Positions 1-8,228 of a stretch of 64,000 bases of DNA are shown here, piece after piece. The notes under the pieces were generated by a model. That model saw nothing but the letters and a program-made list of their open reading frames with translations. It searched no databases and had not been told where the DNA came from. This stretch comes from an uncultured Mediterranea sp. Lineage in GTDB: Bacteria; Bacteroidota; Bacteroidia; Bacteroidales; Bacteroidaceae. Position 1 is the first letter of the stretch. Every line of letters begins with the position of its first letter. A program made the position numbers and the translations under genes. The stretch covers positions 1 to 64,000 of the forward strand of contig NZ_CABUOL010000004.1 of the NCBI RefSeq assembly GCF_902493215.1, in the 5' to 3' direction.

Positions 1-55
1 AACTCGCGACCCCAACCTTGGCAAGGTTGTGCTCTACCAACTGAGCTATTTCCGC
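1..55 (-). tRNA. tRNA-Gly (anticodon GCC), 3' part cut by the window edge
   Basis: Read on the minus strand, the first 55 bases give an acceptor start GCGGAAA, a D-arm with the usual AGCTCAGTTGGTAGAGC pattern and an anticodon stem CAACC/GGTTG around a loop TTGCCAA, so the anticodon is GCC (glycine). The T-arm begins (GGGTC is next to be expected) and the 3' end lies outside the window. Confidence 0.93.
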
Positions 56-154
56 GTTTGCGGTTGCAAAGGTAGGCATTTTCCTTAAACCTGCAAACAT
101 TCCAGCCACTTTTTTCTGAAAATAATTTCAAGTTGGCAAACAGCTGTCTGATTA

Positions 155-1294
155 TCAGCTCATTCTGTCACGATAATCTTCGTAAGAAAATTGCTTGAAG
201 ACTTTGGCCTCACCCTTTTCGGTCCACATTCCGATGGCCGGATGGTGGATTCCGTTGAACATATTGGTCTTGACAGTGGTGTAATGGATCATGTCCTCGA
301 ACACAATCCGCTCGCCAATCTGCAGTTCGTGGTCGAAGCTCCAGTCGCCCATATAGTCGCCGCTCAGACAGGAATTGCCTCCCAGCCGGTAGACGTACGG
401 CCCCTCCTTCCCCATCTGTGCGCCGCGAACGGCAGGCTGATAGGGCATCTCCAGGCAGTCGGGCATGTGACAGGTGAAGCTCACGTTCAGAATAGCAGTG
501 CGGATGCCACGGTTCTCCACGATGTCCACCACCTCGGACGTCAGCACGCCCGTCTGCCACGTGAAGGCCGAACCGGGTTCAAGGATGATGCGCAGGTTAG
601 GATAACGCTTCCTGAGTCCCTGCAGCAGGCCGATGAGATGCTCCACGTCGTAGTCCTTGCGGGTCATCAAGTGACCGCCGCCCAGGTTGAGCCACTTCAG
701 CTGGGGGAACCAGCGGGCAAACTTCTCTTCCAGGTGCACCAGCGTGCGCTCCAGCTCGTAGGACGACGACTCGCAATGGCAATGGCAGTGGAACCCCTCA
801 ATGCCCTGTGGCAGGCGGTCGGGCAGCTGCTCGGCCATCACGCCGAAGCGGGTGCCGGGAGCGCAGGGATTGTAGAGTTCGGTCTCTACCTCCGAATATT
901 CGGGGTTCACGCGGATGCCGCACGAGATGCCGCTCCCCTCTGCCTCCACCATCGGATAGAAACGATGGAACTGCGACAGGGAGTTGAACGTGATGTGGCT
1001 GCTGCAACGCATGATTTCAGGGAAGTCGGCTTCGGTATACGCCGGCGAATAGGTGTGCGCCTTGCTTCCGAACTCCTCGAGCGCCAGACGTGCCTCATAG
1101 ACGGAGCTGGCCGTGGAGTGGTCGATGTACTCGCGGAAGATGGGGAACGAACGCCACATGGCAAACGACTTGAAGGCAAGGATGATTTCCACACCGGCAC
1201 GGTCGGCCACACTCTTGATGAGCGTCAGGTTCTTGCGCAGCAACTCTTCTTCCATAATGTAGCAGGGAGAAGGGAAAAGGGTAAAGTCTATCAT
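155..1294 (-). CDS. nspC: Carboxynorspermidine decarboxylase NspC
   Basis: Pyridoxal-phosphate enzyme of the alanine-racemase-fold decarboxylases; decarboxylates carboxy(nor)spermidine in the alternative polyamine pathway used by Bacteroidales to make spermidine. The 379 residues match the usual length. Visible: the PLP lysine region near the N terminus (LAFKSFAMW, about residue 41), a glycine-rich phosphate-binding segment LNLGGGHL (about 205), EPGSAFTW (about 240), and the C-terminal active-site segment GGNSCLSGDYMGDW (about 305), whose cysteine and aspartate are typical of NspC/LysA-type decarboxylases. The start lies directly on the conserved N-terminal strand. It is convergent with nothing and is followed downstream by the tRNA gene. 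No partner polyamine gene is in the window. Confidence 0.93.
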   Translation of the reverse strand: MIDFTLFPSPCYIMEEELLRKNLTLIKSVADRAGVEIILAFKSFAMWRSFPIFREYIDHSTASSVYEARLALEEFGSKAHTYSPAYTEADFPEIMRCSSHITFNSLSQFHRFYPMVEAEGSGISCGIRVNPEYSEVETELYNPCAPGTRFGVMAEQLPDRLPQGIEGFHCHCHCESSSYELERTLVHLEEKFARWFPQLKWLNLGGGHLMTRKDYDVEHLIGLLQGLRKRYPNLRIILEPGSAFTWQTGVLTSEVVDIVENRGIRTAILNVSFTCHMPDCLEMPYQPAVRGAQMGKEGPYVYRLGGNSCLSGDYMGDWSFDHELQIGERIVFEDMIHYTTVKTNMFNGIHHPAIGMWTEKGEAKVFKQFSYEDYRDRMS

Positions 1295-1388
1295 GTATCT
1301 GTCTTTATTTATTGTTCTTACAAATTATTTATATCACTGATATTCAACTCATTCATTCATCTCATCCGGAAGCGGCCTTCCGCCGCCC

Positions 1389-1480
1389 GGAATCAGGCAA
1401 TGTTCTGCCTCAAAGAAAGCAATGTTTCGGGGCAAAGAAAGCAATGTTTTCCCTCGAAAGAAGCAATGCTTTTCCACGGC
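1389..1480. repeat. 22-bp tandem repeat, about four units
   Basis: Units begin at about 1389, 1411, 1433 and 1455 and share the core AAAGAAAGCAATGTTT with a variable C/G-rich spacer. The array runs up to the stop codon of the helicase gene. The period is the same 22 bp as an unrelated-looking array at 19447. Confidence 0.8.
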
Positions 1481-3835
1481 TCATCCGATGACCTTGAAAC
1501 GGGCAAAGCGCAGGAGCAGCTGTTTCTCGCCCGCATGCTCGAAGCGGATGGTGGCCTTGGCATTGTCACCCGCACCTTCCACCCGCAGCACCTCGCCGCG
1601 GCCGAAGCGTTCGTGCTCGATCAGTTGCCCTGTCTGCAGGCCTTCCCCGCCCGACGGAGCCGGAGCGCCCCCCGTCACGGCCTCCACCCGCTTCAGCTTG
1701 CGGGGCACGGTGGGCGCAATGAGCGGTTCGCGCGAGAATTTCCGTTCGCCTGCGGGCGATGGAGCTGACGTGCCATACTGGGGACGTGCGGCGGAATGGA
1801 ACAGGTCGTCCGACGAACGGCGGAAGCGTTCGGCTCCCTCGTCCACCCGCCGGCCCAACAGGGAGTTCTGCGGCAGGCTCAGGTAGCGGGCGTCGATGTC
1901 GTGCAGGAAGCGGCTGGGACTGCCGAACTCGGTCTTGCCGTAGCGCATGCGCGTCTTGGCATACGACAGGAAACAGTGTTCCTCGGCCCGGGTGATGGCC
2001 ACATAGAACAGGCGGCGCTCCTCCTCGAGGGCACGGGGCGAGTCACCTGCCATGGCACTGGGGAAAAGGTTCTCCTCCAGCCCCACCACGAAGACGTTGC
2101 GGAATTCCAACCCCTTGGCCGAGTGGACGGTCATCAGCGTTATCTTCTCGCCGTCGTCGTCCTTGTCCGAGTCCTGGTCGGTGAGCAGCGACACTTCGGA
2201 GAGGAAGTCGCCCAGGGCGATGCGTTCGTTGCCCTCCTCCAGCCGCTCGGCGCAGAAGTCCTTCAGGCCGTTCATCAGTTCCTCGATGTTCTCCTTCCGG
2301 CTGAGGTTTTCGGGCGAATTGTCCTGGCAGACGTCGTTGATGATGCCCGCCTGCCGCACGATGTCCTCGCCCAGCTCGCTGGCATTCTTCCGCCCCAGGT
2401 CTTCCATAAAGGAAGCTATCAGGTCGCGGAAGCCCTGGAGCTTGCCCGCCGTGCCCTTGTTGAAGTTCAGGCCGTAGGTCAGCGGCTCGCAGAGGACGGT
2501 CCACAGGCTGACGTTGTTCACCGTAGCCGCGGCCACAATCTTGCCCACCGTCGTGTCGCCGATGCCACGGGCCGGATAGTTGATGATGCGCTTGAAGGCC
2601 TCCTCGTCGTTGGGATTGGCCACAAGGCGGAAGTAGGCTATCACGTCCTTGATTTCCTTGCGCTGGTAGAAGGACAGGCCGCCGTAGATGCGGTAGGGCA
2701 TGTTGCGCTTGCGCATGGCCTCCTCGAAGATGCGGCTCTGCGCATTGGTGCGGTAGAGCACGGCAAAGTCGGCATATCCATAGCCCGACTGGCGGCGCAG
2801 GGCGGCTATCTTGTTCACCACCATCTCGCCCTCCTCCACGTCGCTGTAGGCCTGGAGGACGCCGATGGGTTCGCCGAGGTCTTTCTCGGAAAACACGTCC
2901 TTGTGTATCTGCCGCTGGTTCTTGCTGATGAGGCTGTTGGCGGCGGACACGATGGTCTGTGTGGAGCGGTAGTTCTGTTCCAGCTTGAAGACGCGTGTGC
3001 CGGGATAGGTCTTGGTGAAGTAGAGGATATTGTCGATGTCGGCCCCGCGGAAGGAGTAGATACTCTGCGCATCGTCGCCCACCACGCAGACGTGCTGGTG
3101 GTTCTTGGCCAGCTGGAGCACGATGCTGTGCTGGGCCACGTTCGTGTCCTGATACTCGTCCACCAGGATATAGCGGAACTGCTCCTGGTAGCGGGCCAGC
3201 ACGTCGAGATGGTCGCGGAAGAGCAGGAAGGTATAGAACAGCAGGTCGTCGAAGTCCATCGCGTCGGCCTGGCGGCAACGCTCCCAGTAGCGGCAGTACA
3301 CGTCGCGCAGGGCGGGCACCTTGGCCGCACAGTCGTACTCATACGCTTCCTTGTTGCGGGCATAGTCGGCAGGCGACACGAGGTGATTCTTCGCGTTGGA
3401 GATGCGCGACTGGATCAGCCCCGGCTTGTACACCTTTTCGTCGAGCTGCATCTCCTTGACGATGGAGCGTATCAGGCTCTTGCTGTCGGCCGTGTCATAG
3501 ATGGTGAACTGATGCGTGAAGCCCAGCACATCGGCCTCGGCATGCAGGATGCGCAGGAAGAGGCTGTGGAACGTTCCCATCCACAACCAGCGCGCCCGTT
3601 CGGGACCCACCTGCCGTCCGATGCGCGTCTTCATCTCGCGCGCCGCCTTGTTCGTAAAGGTCAGGGCCAGGATGTTCCACGGCTGGTAGCCGTTCTCCAG
3701 CAGCCAGGCTATCTTGTAGGTCAGCACGCGGGTCTTCCCCGAGCCCGCCCCCGCTATCACCAGCGAGGGACCGTCGTTGTAGAGCACAGCGGCCCGCTGG
3801 CTCTCGTTCAGTTCGTTGATATAGTCGGACATCAT
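1481..3835 (-). CDS. pcrA: PcrA/UvrD-type superfamily 1 DNA helicase
   Basis: 3'-5' ATP-dependent DNA helicase of the UvrD/PcrA/Rep group, involved in repair and clearing of replication blocks in the cytoplasm. Visible motifs in order: NESQRAAV (Q motif, residue 10), Walker A GAGSGKT (about 28-34), GTFHSLFLRIL (motif Ib), VDEYQDTN (Walker B, about 225), GDDAQSIYSFRGA (motif III), QNYRS (motif IV), MTVHSAKGLEF (motif V, about 570), EEERRLFYVAITRA (motif VI). The 784 residues fit the family, and a C-terminal Tudor-like tail (GRGEVLRVEGAGDNAKATIRF) matches PcrA. Two ATGs stand together at the start and either may be used. Two CAAAGATA boxes (3869-3876 and 3880-3887) read as -7 elements on the minus strand upstream. 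Confidence 0.95.
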   Translation of the reverse strand: MMSDYINELNESQRAAVLYNDGPSLVIAGAGSGKTRVLTYKIAWLLENGYQPWNILALTFTNKAAREMKTRIGRQVGPERARWLWMGTFHSLFLRILHAEADVLGFTHQFTIYDTADSKSLIRSIVKEMQLDEKVYKPGLIQSRISNAKNHLVSPADYARNKEAYEYDCAAKVPALRDVYCRYWERCRQADAMDFDDLLFYTFLLFRDHLDVLARYQEQFRYILVDEYQDTNVAQHSIVLQLAKNHQHVCVVGDDAQSIYSFRGADIDNILYFTKTYPGTRVFKLEQNYRSTQTIVSAANSLISKNQRQIHKDVFSEKDLGEPIGVLQAYSDVEEGEMVVNKIAALRRQSGYGYADFAVLYRTNAQSRIFEEAMRKRNMPYRIYGGLSFYQRKEIKDVIAYFRLVANPNDEEAFKRIINYPARGIGDTTVGKIVAAATVNNVSLWTVLCEPLTYGLNFNKGTAGKLQGFRDLIASFMEDLGRKNASELGEDIVRQAGIINDVCQDNSPENLSRKENIEELMNGLKDFCAERLEEGNERIALGDFLSEVSLLTDQDSDKDDDGEKITLMTVHSAKGLEFRNVFVVGLEENLFPSAMAGDSPRALEEERRLFYVAITRAEEHCFLSYAKTRMRYGKTEFGSPSRFLHDIDARYLSLPQNSLLGRRVDEGAERFRRSSDDLFHSAARPQYGTSAPSPAGERKFSREPLIAPTVPRKLKRVEAVTGGAPAPSGGEGLQTGQLIEHERFGRGEVLRVEGAGDNAKATIRFEHAGEKQLLLRFARFKVIG

Positions 3836-3921
3836 CAGTCTGTTTTTTCCTTATTATATAATGCGATGCAAAGATAATGCAAAGATACGGAAAAGCCACG
3901 AACATTTCCCCCGCCGAAGTG

Positions 3922-3952
3922 TTGTTATTACAAAGCATTCTTCCTATATTTG
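3922..3952 (+). promoter_or_regulatory. Bacteroidales-type promoter of the superoxide dismutase gene
   Basis: A -33 element TTG (3922-3924) lies 20 bp before a -7 element TATATTTG (3945-3952), fitting the TTTG-N19-21-TAnnTTTG pattern. It predicts a start of transcription near 3958 and a leader of about 65 nt. Confidence 0.65.
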
Positions 3953-4025
3953 TACTACAGAGAGGAAAAAGGCAACTTTTTAACAACAACCAGATATGAC
4001 ACTCATTACACTAATAACAAGCATT

Positions 4026-4610
4026 ATGATGTTCAACATGCCCACACTTCCGTATGCCCACAACGCATTGGAACCTGTAATCAGTCAGGCCACCATCGAC
4101 TTCCACTACGGGAAGCATCTGCAAACCTATGTAAACAACCTGAACAACCTCGTACCGGGCACGGCTTTCGAAGGCAAGACGCTCGAAGAAATCGTGGCCA
4201 CCGCCCCCGACGGCCCTGTGTTCAACAATGCCGGACAGGTGCTGAACCACACGTTCTACTTCCTCCAGTTCGCTCCTGCCCCAACCCGCCACGAACCCGA
4301 AGGCCCTCTGGCCGACGCCATCCGCCGCGACTTCGGCAGCTTCGACAACTTCAAGAAAGAGTTCACGGCAGCCGCCACCGGCCTCTTCGGCTCCGGATGG
4401 GCCTGGCTCTCGGCCGACAAGGACGGCAAACTGCACATCACGAAGGAAGCCAACGGCAGCAATCCGCTCCGCGCGGGCCTCACGCCCCTGCTCACCTTCG
4501 ACGTATGGGAGCATGCCTACTATCTGGACTATCAGAACCGCCGTGCCGACCATCTGCAGGCATTGTGGAACATCATCGATTGGCCCATTGTAGAAGGACG
4601 TTTCAAATAA
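4026..4610 (+). CDS. sodB: Superoxide dismutase, Fe/Mn family
   Basis: Converts superoxide to oxygen and hydrogen peroxide; in Bacteroides this enzyme is cambialistic and protects during air exposure. Seen in the sequence: N-terminal MPTLPYAHNALEPV, metal ligand histidine in HYGKH, second ligand in NHTFYFLQF, and the C-terminal signature DVWEHAYYLDYQN carrying the last Asp and His ligands. I chose the ATG at 4026 because it aligns with the N terminus usual in the family; an in-frame ATG at 3996 would add ten residues (TLITLITSI-like) that look untypical. It ends 5 nt before the broken thiE-like gene, so the two are probably cotranscribed. Confidence 0.93.
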   Translation: MMFNMPTLPYAHNALEPVISQATIDFHYGKHLQTYVNNLNNLVPGTAFEGKTLEEIVATAPDGPVFNNAGQVLNHTFYFLQFAPAPTRHEPEGPLADAIRRDFGSFDNFKKEFTAAATGLFGSGWAWLSADKDGKLHITKEANGSNPLRAGLTPLLTFDVWEHAYYLDYQNRRADHLQALWNIIDWPIVEGRFK

Positions 4611-4615
4611 AGGAT

Positions 4616-5224
4616 ATGAAGCTCATCGTTGTGACACCGCCCACATTCTTTGTGGAAGAAGACTAGATCATCACCGCCCTCTTCGAAGAGGGACTGGACA
4701 TCCTGCACCTGAGGAAGCCGGAAACCCCGGCCATGTACTCGGAACGCCTGCTGACGCTCATTCCCCAGAAATATCACAGGCGCATCGTCACCCACGAGCA
4801 CTTCTACCTGCAGGACGAGTTCAACCTGATGGGCATTCACCTCAACGCCCACAATCCCAAGGAGCCTCACGACTACGCAGGCAGCCTCAGCTGCACCTGT
4901 CACTCCTTCGACGAGCTGAAGGCCAAGAAGCATTTCTACGACTACGTCTTCCTGAGCCCCGTGTTCGACTGCATCACCAAGACCGGTGTCACCGCCGGCT
5001 TCACTCCCGAATCACTGCGTGCCGCCGGACGCGAAAAGCTCATCGACAGCAAAGTGATGGCCTTCGGAGGCGTCACGCCCGACAACATTCTTCAGATCAA
5101 GGACTTCGGATTCGGAGGCGCCGTCGTGATGGGCGACCTCTGGAACAAGTTCAATGCCTGTACCGACCGCGACTATCTCGAAGTCATCCGCCACTTCAAG
5201 CACCTGAAGGAGATGGCCGACTGA
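4616..5224 (+). pseudogene. thiE: Thiamine-phosphate synthase-like gene (ThiE/TenI family) with an in-frame TAG
   Basis: Reading frame from ATG 4616 gives MKLIVVTPPTFFVEED, then TAG at 4664-4666, then without any frame change IITALFEEGLDILHLRKPE and so on to TGA at 5222-5224. The whole would be about 202 residues, the normal length for the short Bacteroidales thiamine phosphate synthase-like protein. Family features: LHLRKPE phosphate-site strand, HEHFYL, GIHLNA, DYVFLSPVFDC, and AFGGVTPDNI/GGAVVMGDLW at the end of the TIM barrel. A lysine codon AAG changed to TAG would explain it by one base. The remaining downstream part could be started at ATG 4733, but this would lack the first strands of the barrel. 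It could be a real nonsense mutation, a sequencing error, or a read-through stop. Confidence 0.85.
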
Positions 5225-5246
5225 TCAAGCCAAGTCATATTATACA

Positions 5247-5280
5247 CAAAAGGGGGCGTCCATTACTGGACGCCCCCTTT
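5247..5280. terminator. Bidirectional intrinsic terminator
   Basis: A 13-bp perfect stem (AAAGGGGGCGTCC / GGACGCCCCCTTT) with loop ATTACT is flanked by A-run and T-run, between the convergent thiE-like gene and ppdK. It can end both transcripts. Confidence 0.92.
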
Positions 5281-5306
5281 CTTATTATTCCATTTTTGAT
5301 GTGTCA

Positions 5307-8027
5307 TCAACCTTCAATGGCAGCCTGCGCCGCAGCCAGACGTGCGATGGGCACGCGGAACGGTGAGCAGCTCACGTAGTTCAGACCTACCTTGTGGCAG
5401 AACTTCACGGACGACGGTTCACCGCCATGCTCGCCGCAGATACCGCACTTCAGATCCGGACGGATGGCACGGCCCTTTTCGGTAGCCATCTGAACCAACT
5501 GGCCCACACCGTTCTGGTCGAGCACCTGGAACGGGTCTACCTTCAGGATCTTCTTCTCCAGATAAACCGGCAGGAAGGAAGCGATGTCGTCACGCGAGTA
5601 GCCGAACGTCATCTGTGTCAGGTCGTTCGTACCGAACGAGAAGAACTCGGCCGACGAAGCGATGCGGTTGGCTGTCAAGGCTGCACGCGGCACTTCAATC
5701 ATCGTACCTACCTTGAACTCGATGCTGTCTCCCACTTCTTCGAACAGCTTGGCAGCTTCGGCACGGATTACCTTCTCCTGTTCCTTGAACTCGTAGAGGA
5801 TACCCGTCAGCGGCACCATGATTTCGGGATGTGTCTCCACACCTTCCTTTTTCAGCTCAAGGGCTGCACCCAGGATGGCACGGGTCTGCATCTGCGTGAT
5901 TTCGGGATACGTGTTGCCCAGACGGCAGCCGCGGTGACCCAACATCGGGTTGTGCTCGCACAGAGCCTCTACACGCTGCTGGATGTATTGCAGACTTACG
6001 CCCATGGCATCAGCCATCTCCTGCTGTCCCTTCAGATCGTGGGGCACGAACTCATGCAAGGGCGGGTCGAGCAGGCGGACAGTCACCGGATAGCCGGCCA
6101 TCGCCTTGAAGATGCCCTTGAAGTCGGCCTGCTGGTAAGGCAGAATCTTCTGCAGAGCCTTACGGCGTCCTTCGGCGTCTTCGGCCAGAATCATCTCGCG
6201 CATGGCCTTGATCTTTTCGCCTTCGAAGAACATGTGCTCCGTACGGCACAGACCGATACCAACGGCACCGAAGTTACGGGCCACGGTAGCGTCGTGAGGC
6301 GTATCGGCATTCGTACGCACCTGCAGTCTGGCATATTTGTCGGCCAGCTTCATCAGTTCGGCAAAGTCACCGGACAGTTCGGCAGCCTTCGTTTCCACTT
6401 TTCCTTTGTACACTTCACCCGTACTTCCGTTCAGCGAGATGAAGTCACCTTCCTTCAGCACTACGCCGTCCACTTCCACCGTACGTGCCTTGTAGTCGAT
6501 GTTCAGGGCACCTGCACCCGATACACAGCACTTGCCCATACCGCGGGCCACTACGGCAGCGTGCGAAGTCATACCGCCACGGGCCGTCAGGATACCTTCG
6601 GCCACAGCCATACCGGCCAAGTCTTCGGGCGAAGTCTCGATACGTACCATCACCACGCGCTTGCCGGCAGCACGCCATTCGGCAGCATCATCGGCAAAGA
6701 ACACAATCTGTCCGCAAGCAGCACCCGGAGAAGCCGGCAGGCCGCGTGTCAACACCTTGGCCTGCTTCAAAGCCGACTTGTCGAATACGGGGTGAAGCAG
6801 TTCGTCCAGCTTGTTGGGCTCGCAGCGCATCAGGGCTGTCTTTTCATCAATCATACCCTGGCGGAGCAGATCCATGGCAATCTTCACCATAGCGGCGCCA
6901 GTACGCTTGCCGTTACGCGTCTGGAGGAACCAGAGCTTGCCTTCCTGCACGGTGAACTCCATGTCCTGCATGTCGCGGTAGTGGTTCTCCAGCTTCGTCT
7001 GCAGAGCATCCAGTTCCTTGTAGATTTCGGGCATGGCCTCTTCCATCGAAGGATACTTGGCGGCACGCTCCTCTTCGCTGATACCTGCCAGTTCGGCCCA
7101 GCGTTGCGAACCGATCTTGGTAATCTGCTGCGGTGTACGGATACCGGCCACCACGTCTTCACCCTGTGCGTTGATCAGGTATTCGCCGTTGAACAGGTCT
7201 TCACCCGTAGCGGCGTCACGGCTGAAGCATACGCCCGTAGCCGACGTGTCGCCCATGTTACCGAATACCATGGCCTGCACGTTCACAGCCGTACCCCATT
7301 CGTCGGGTATGCCTTCCATCTTGCGGTACAGGATGGCACGTTCGTTCATCCACGAGTTGAACACGGCGCAGATGGCGCCCCACAGCTGTTCGTAGGCGCA
7401 AGTCGGGAAGTCCTGTCCGGTCTGTTCCTTCACGGCAGCCTTGAAGCGCTTCACCAGCTCCTTCAGGTCTTCCACTTCCAGTTCGTTGTCCAGCTTCACG
7501 CCCTTGGCATGCTTCACTTCCTCGATGATGGCTTCAAACGGATCGATGTCCTCCTTGTTGCTCGGCTTCATACCCAGCACCACGTCGCCATACATCTGTA
7601 CGAAGCGGCGGTAGGAGTCCCATGCAAACCGTGCGTTGCCCGTCTTGCGTGTCAGTCCTTCCACAACCTCGTCGTTCAGTCCCAGGTTCAGGATGGTATC
7701 CATCATACCCGGCATGGAAGCGCGGGCACCCGAACGTACCGATACAAGCAGCGGATTTTCTACGTCACCGAATTTGGATGACATCAAGCCTTCCACATGG
7801 GCAATGGCTTTCTCAACATCCTCTTTCAGCAGTTCCACCACCTTGTCGCGTCCCATTTCGTTGTATTCGGTACACACTTCGGTGGTGATGGTGAAGCCCG
7901 GAGGTACCGGTACACCGATCAAATTCATTTCGGCCAGGTTCGCACCCTTGCCGCCCAACAGGTTTCTCATGTCGGCCTTGCCTTCTGCATGGCCGTTTCC
8001 AAATGTATAAACTCTTTTTCTATCCAT
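5307..8027 (-). CDS. ppdK: Pyruvate, phosphate dikinase
   Basis: Interconverts pyruvate + ATP + Pi and phosphoenolpyruvate + AMP + PPi; a central glycolytic/gluconeogenic enzyme in anaerobes. Seen: N-terminal nucleotide-binding domain opening with RVYTFGNGHAEG and LLGGKGANLAEMN, the swivelling phosphohistidine domain GGMTSHAAVVARGMGKCC (about residues 455-470), and the PEP-binding TIM barrel with the catalytic-cysteine motif CGICGEHGGEP near the C terminus. From the chosen start at MDRKRVY the protein is 906 residues, the usual length. An upstream ATG at 8060 would add 11 untypical residues and lies almost on the predicted transcription start from the -7 box at 8071-8078, so I reject it. Confidence 0.95.
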   Translation of the reverse strand: MDRKRVYTFGNGHAEGKADMRNLLGGKGANLAEMNLIGVPVPPGFTITTEVCTEYNEMGRDKVVELLKEDVEKAIAHVEGLMSSKFGDVENPLLVSVRSGARASMPGMMDTILNLGLNDEVVEGLTRKTGNARFAWDSYRRFVQMYGDVVLGMKPSNKEDIDPFEAIIEEVKHAKGVKLDNELEVEDLKELVKRFKAAVKEQTGQDFPTCAYEQLWGAICAVFNSWMNERAILYRKMEGIPDEWGTAVNVQAMVFGNMGDTSATGVCFSRDAATGEDLFNGEYLINAQGEDVVAGIRTPQQITKIGSQRWAELAGISEEERAAKYPSMEEAMPEIYKELDALQTKLENHYRDMQDMEFTVQEGKLWFLQTRNGKRTGAAMVKIAMDLLRQGMIDEKTALMRCEPNKLDELLHPVFDKSALKQAKVLTRGLPASPGAACGQIVFFADDAAEWRAAGKRVVMVRIETSPEDLAGMAVAEGILTARGGMTSHAAVVARGMGKCCVSGAGALNIDYKARTVEVDGVVLKEGDFISLNGSTGEVYKGKVETKAAELSGDFAELMKLADKYARLQVRTNADTPHDATVARNFGAVGIGLCRTEHMFFEGEKIKAMREMILAEDAEGRRKALQKILPYQQADFKGIFKAMAGYPVTVRLLDPPLHEFVPHDLKGQQEMADAMGVSLQYIQQRVEALCEHNPMLGHRGCRLGNTYPEITQMQTRAILGAALELKKEGVETHPEIMVPLTGILYEFKEQEKVIRAEAAKLFEEVGDSIEFKVGTMIEVPRAALTANRIASSAEFFSFGTNDLTQMTFGYSRDDIASFLPVYLEKKILKVDPFQVLDQNGVGQLVQMATEKGRAIRPDLKCGICGEHGGEPSSVKFCHKVGLNYVSCSPFRVPIARLAAAQAAIEG

Positions 8028-8070
8028 AATATTGAAAAGGTTTGAATGTGATTCTTTCATTTACTGTCCG

Positions 8071-8078
8071 CAAAGCTA
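8071..8078 (-). promoter_or_regulatory. -7 promoter element for ppdK
   Basis: CAAAGCTA on the plus strand is TAGCTTTG on the minus strand, matching TAnnTTTG, 44 nt before the chosen ppdK start. No clear -33 TTTG is seen, so support is partial. Confidence 0.5.
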
Positions 8079-8192
8079 AATATATTTCACATACTATAAA
8101 ACTTTTTGCACAGAAATTTTAGCGAAAAATGCAATTTCGACATTGCAATCCTTATTATTTCCGCAAAAACCCGATATTTGAGGAAAATTGTC

Positions 8193-8200
8193 TATTTTTG
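8193..8200 (+). promoter_or_regulatory. -7 promoter element for the rlmD operon
   Basis: TATTTTTG matches TAnnTTTG and lies 28 nt before the GTG start at 8229. The -33 element is not clear. Confidence 0.5.
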
Positions 8201-8228
8201 CACCGTAATTAATTAGATTGGTGTAAAA

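Noticed and set aside
5394..7781. Long open frame of 795 codons opposite to ppdK
   Set aside because: It is the antisense shadow of a conserved, GC-rich gene with all PPDK motifs; the antisense product is His/Gln/Val-rich and has no recognisable domain. The same holds for the long antisense frames at 191-1768, 1796-3877, 14420-15937, 43858-45279 and 56460-58715.
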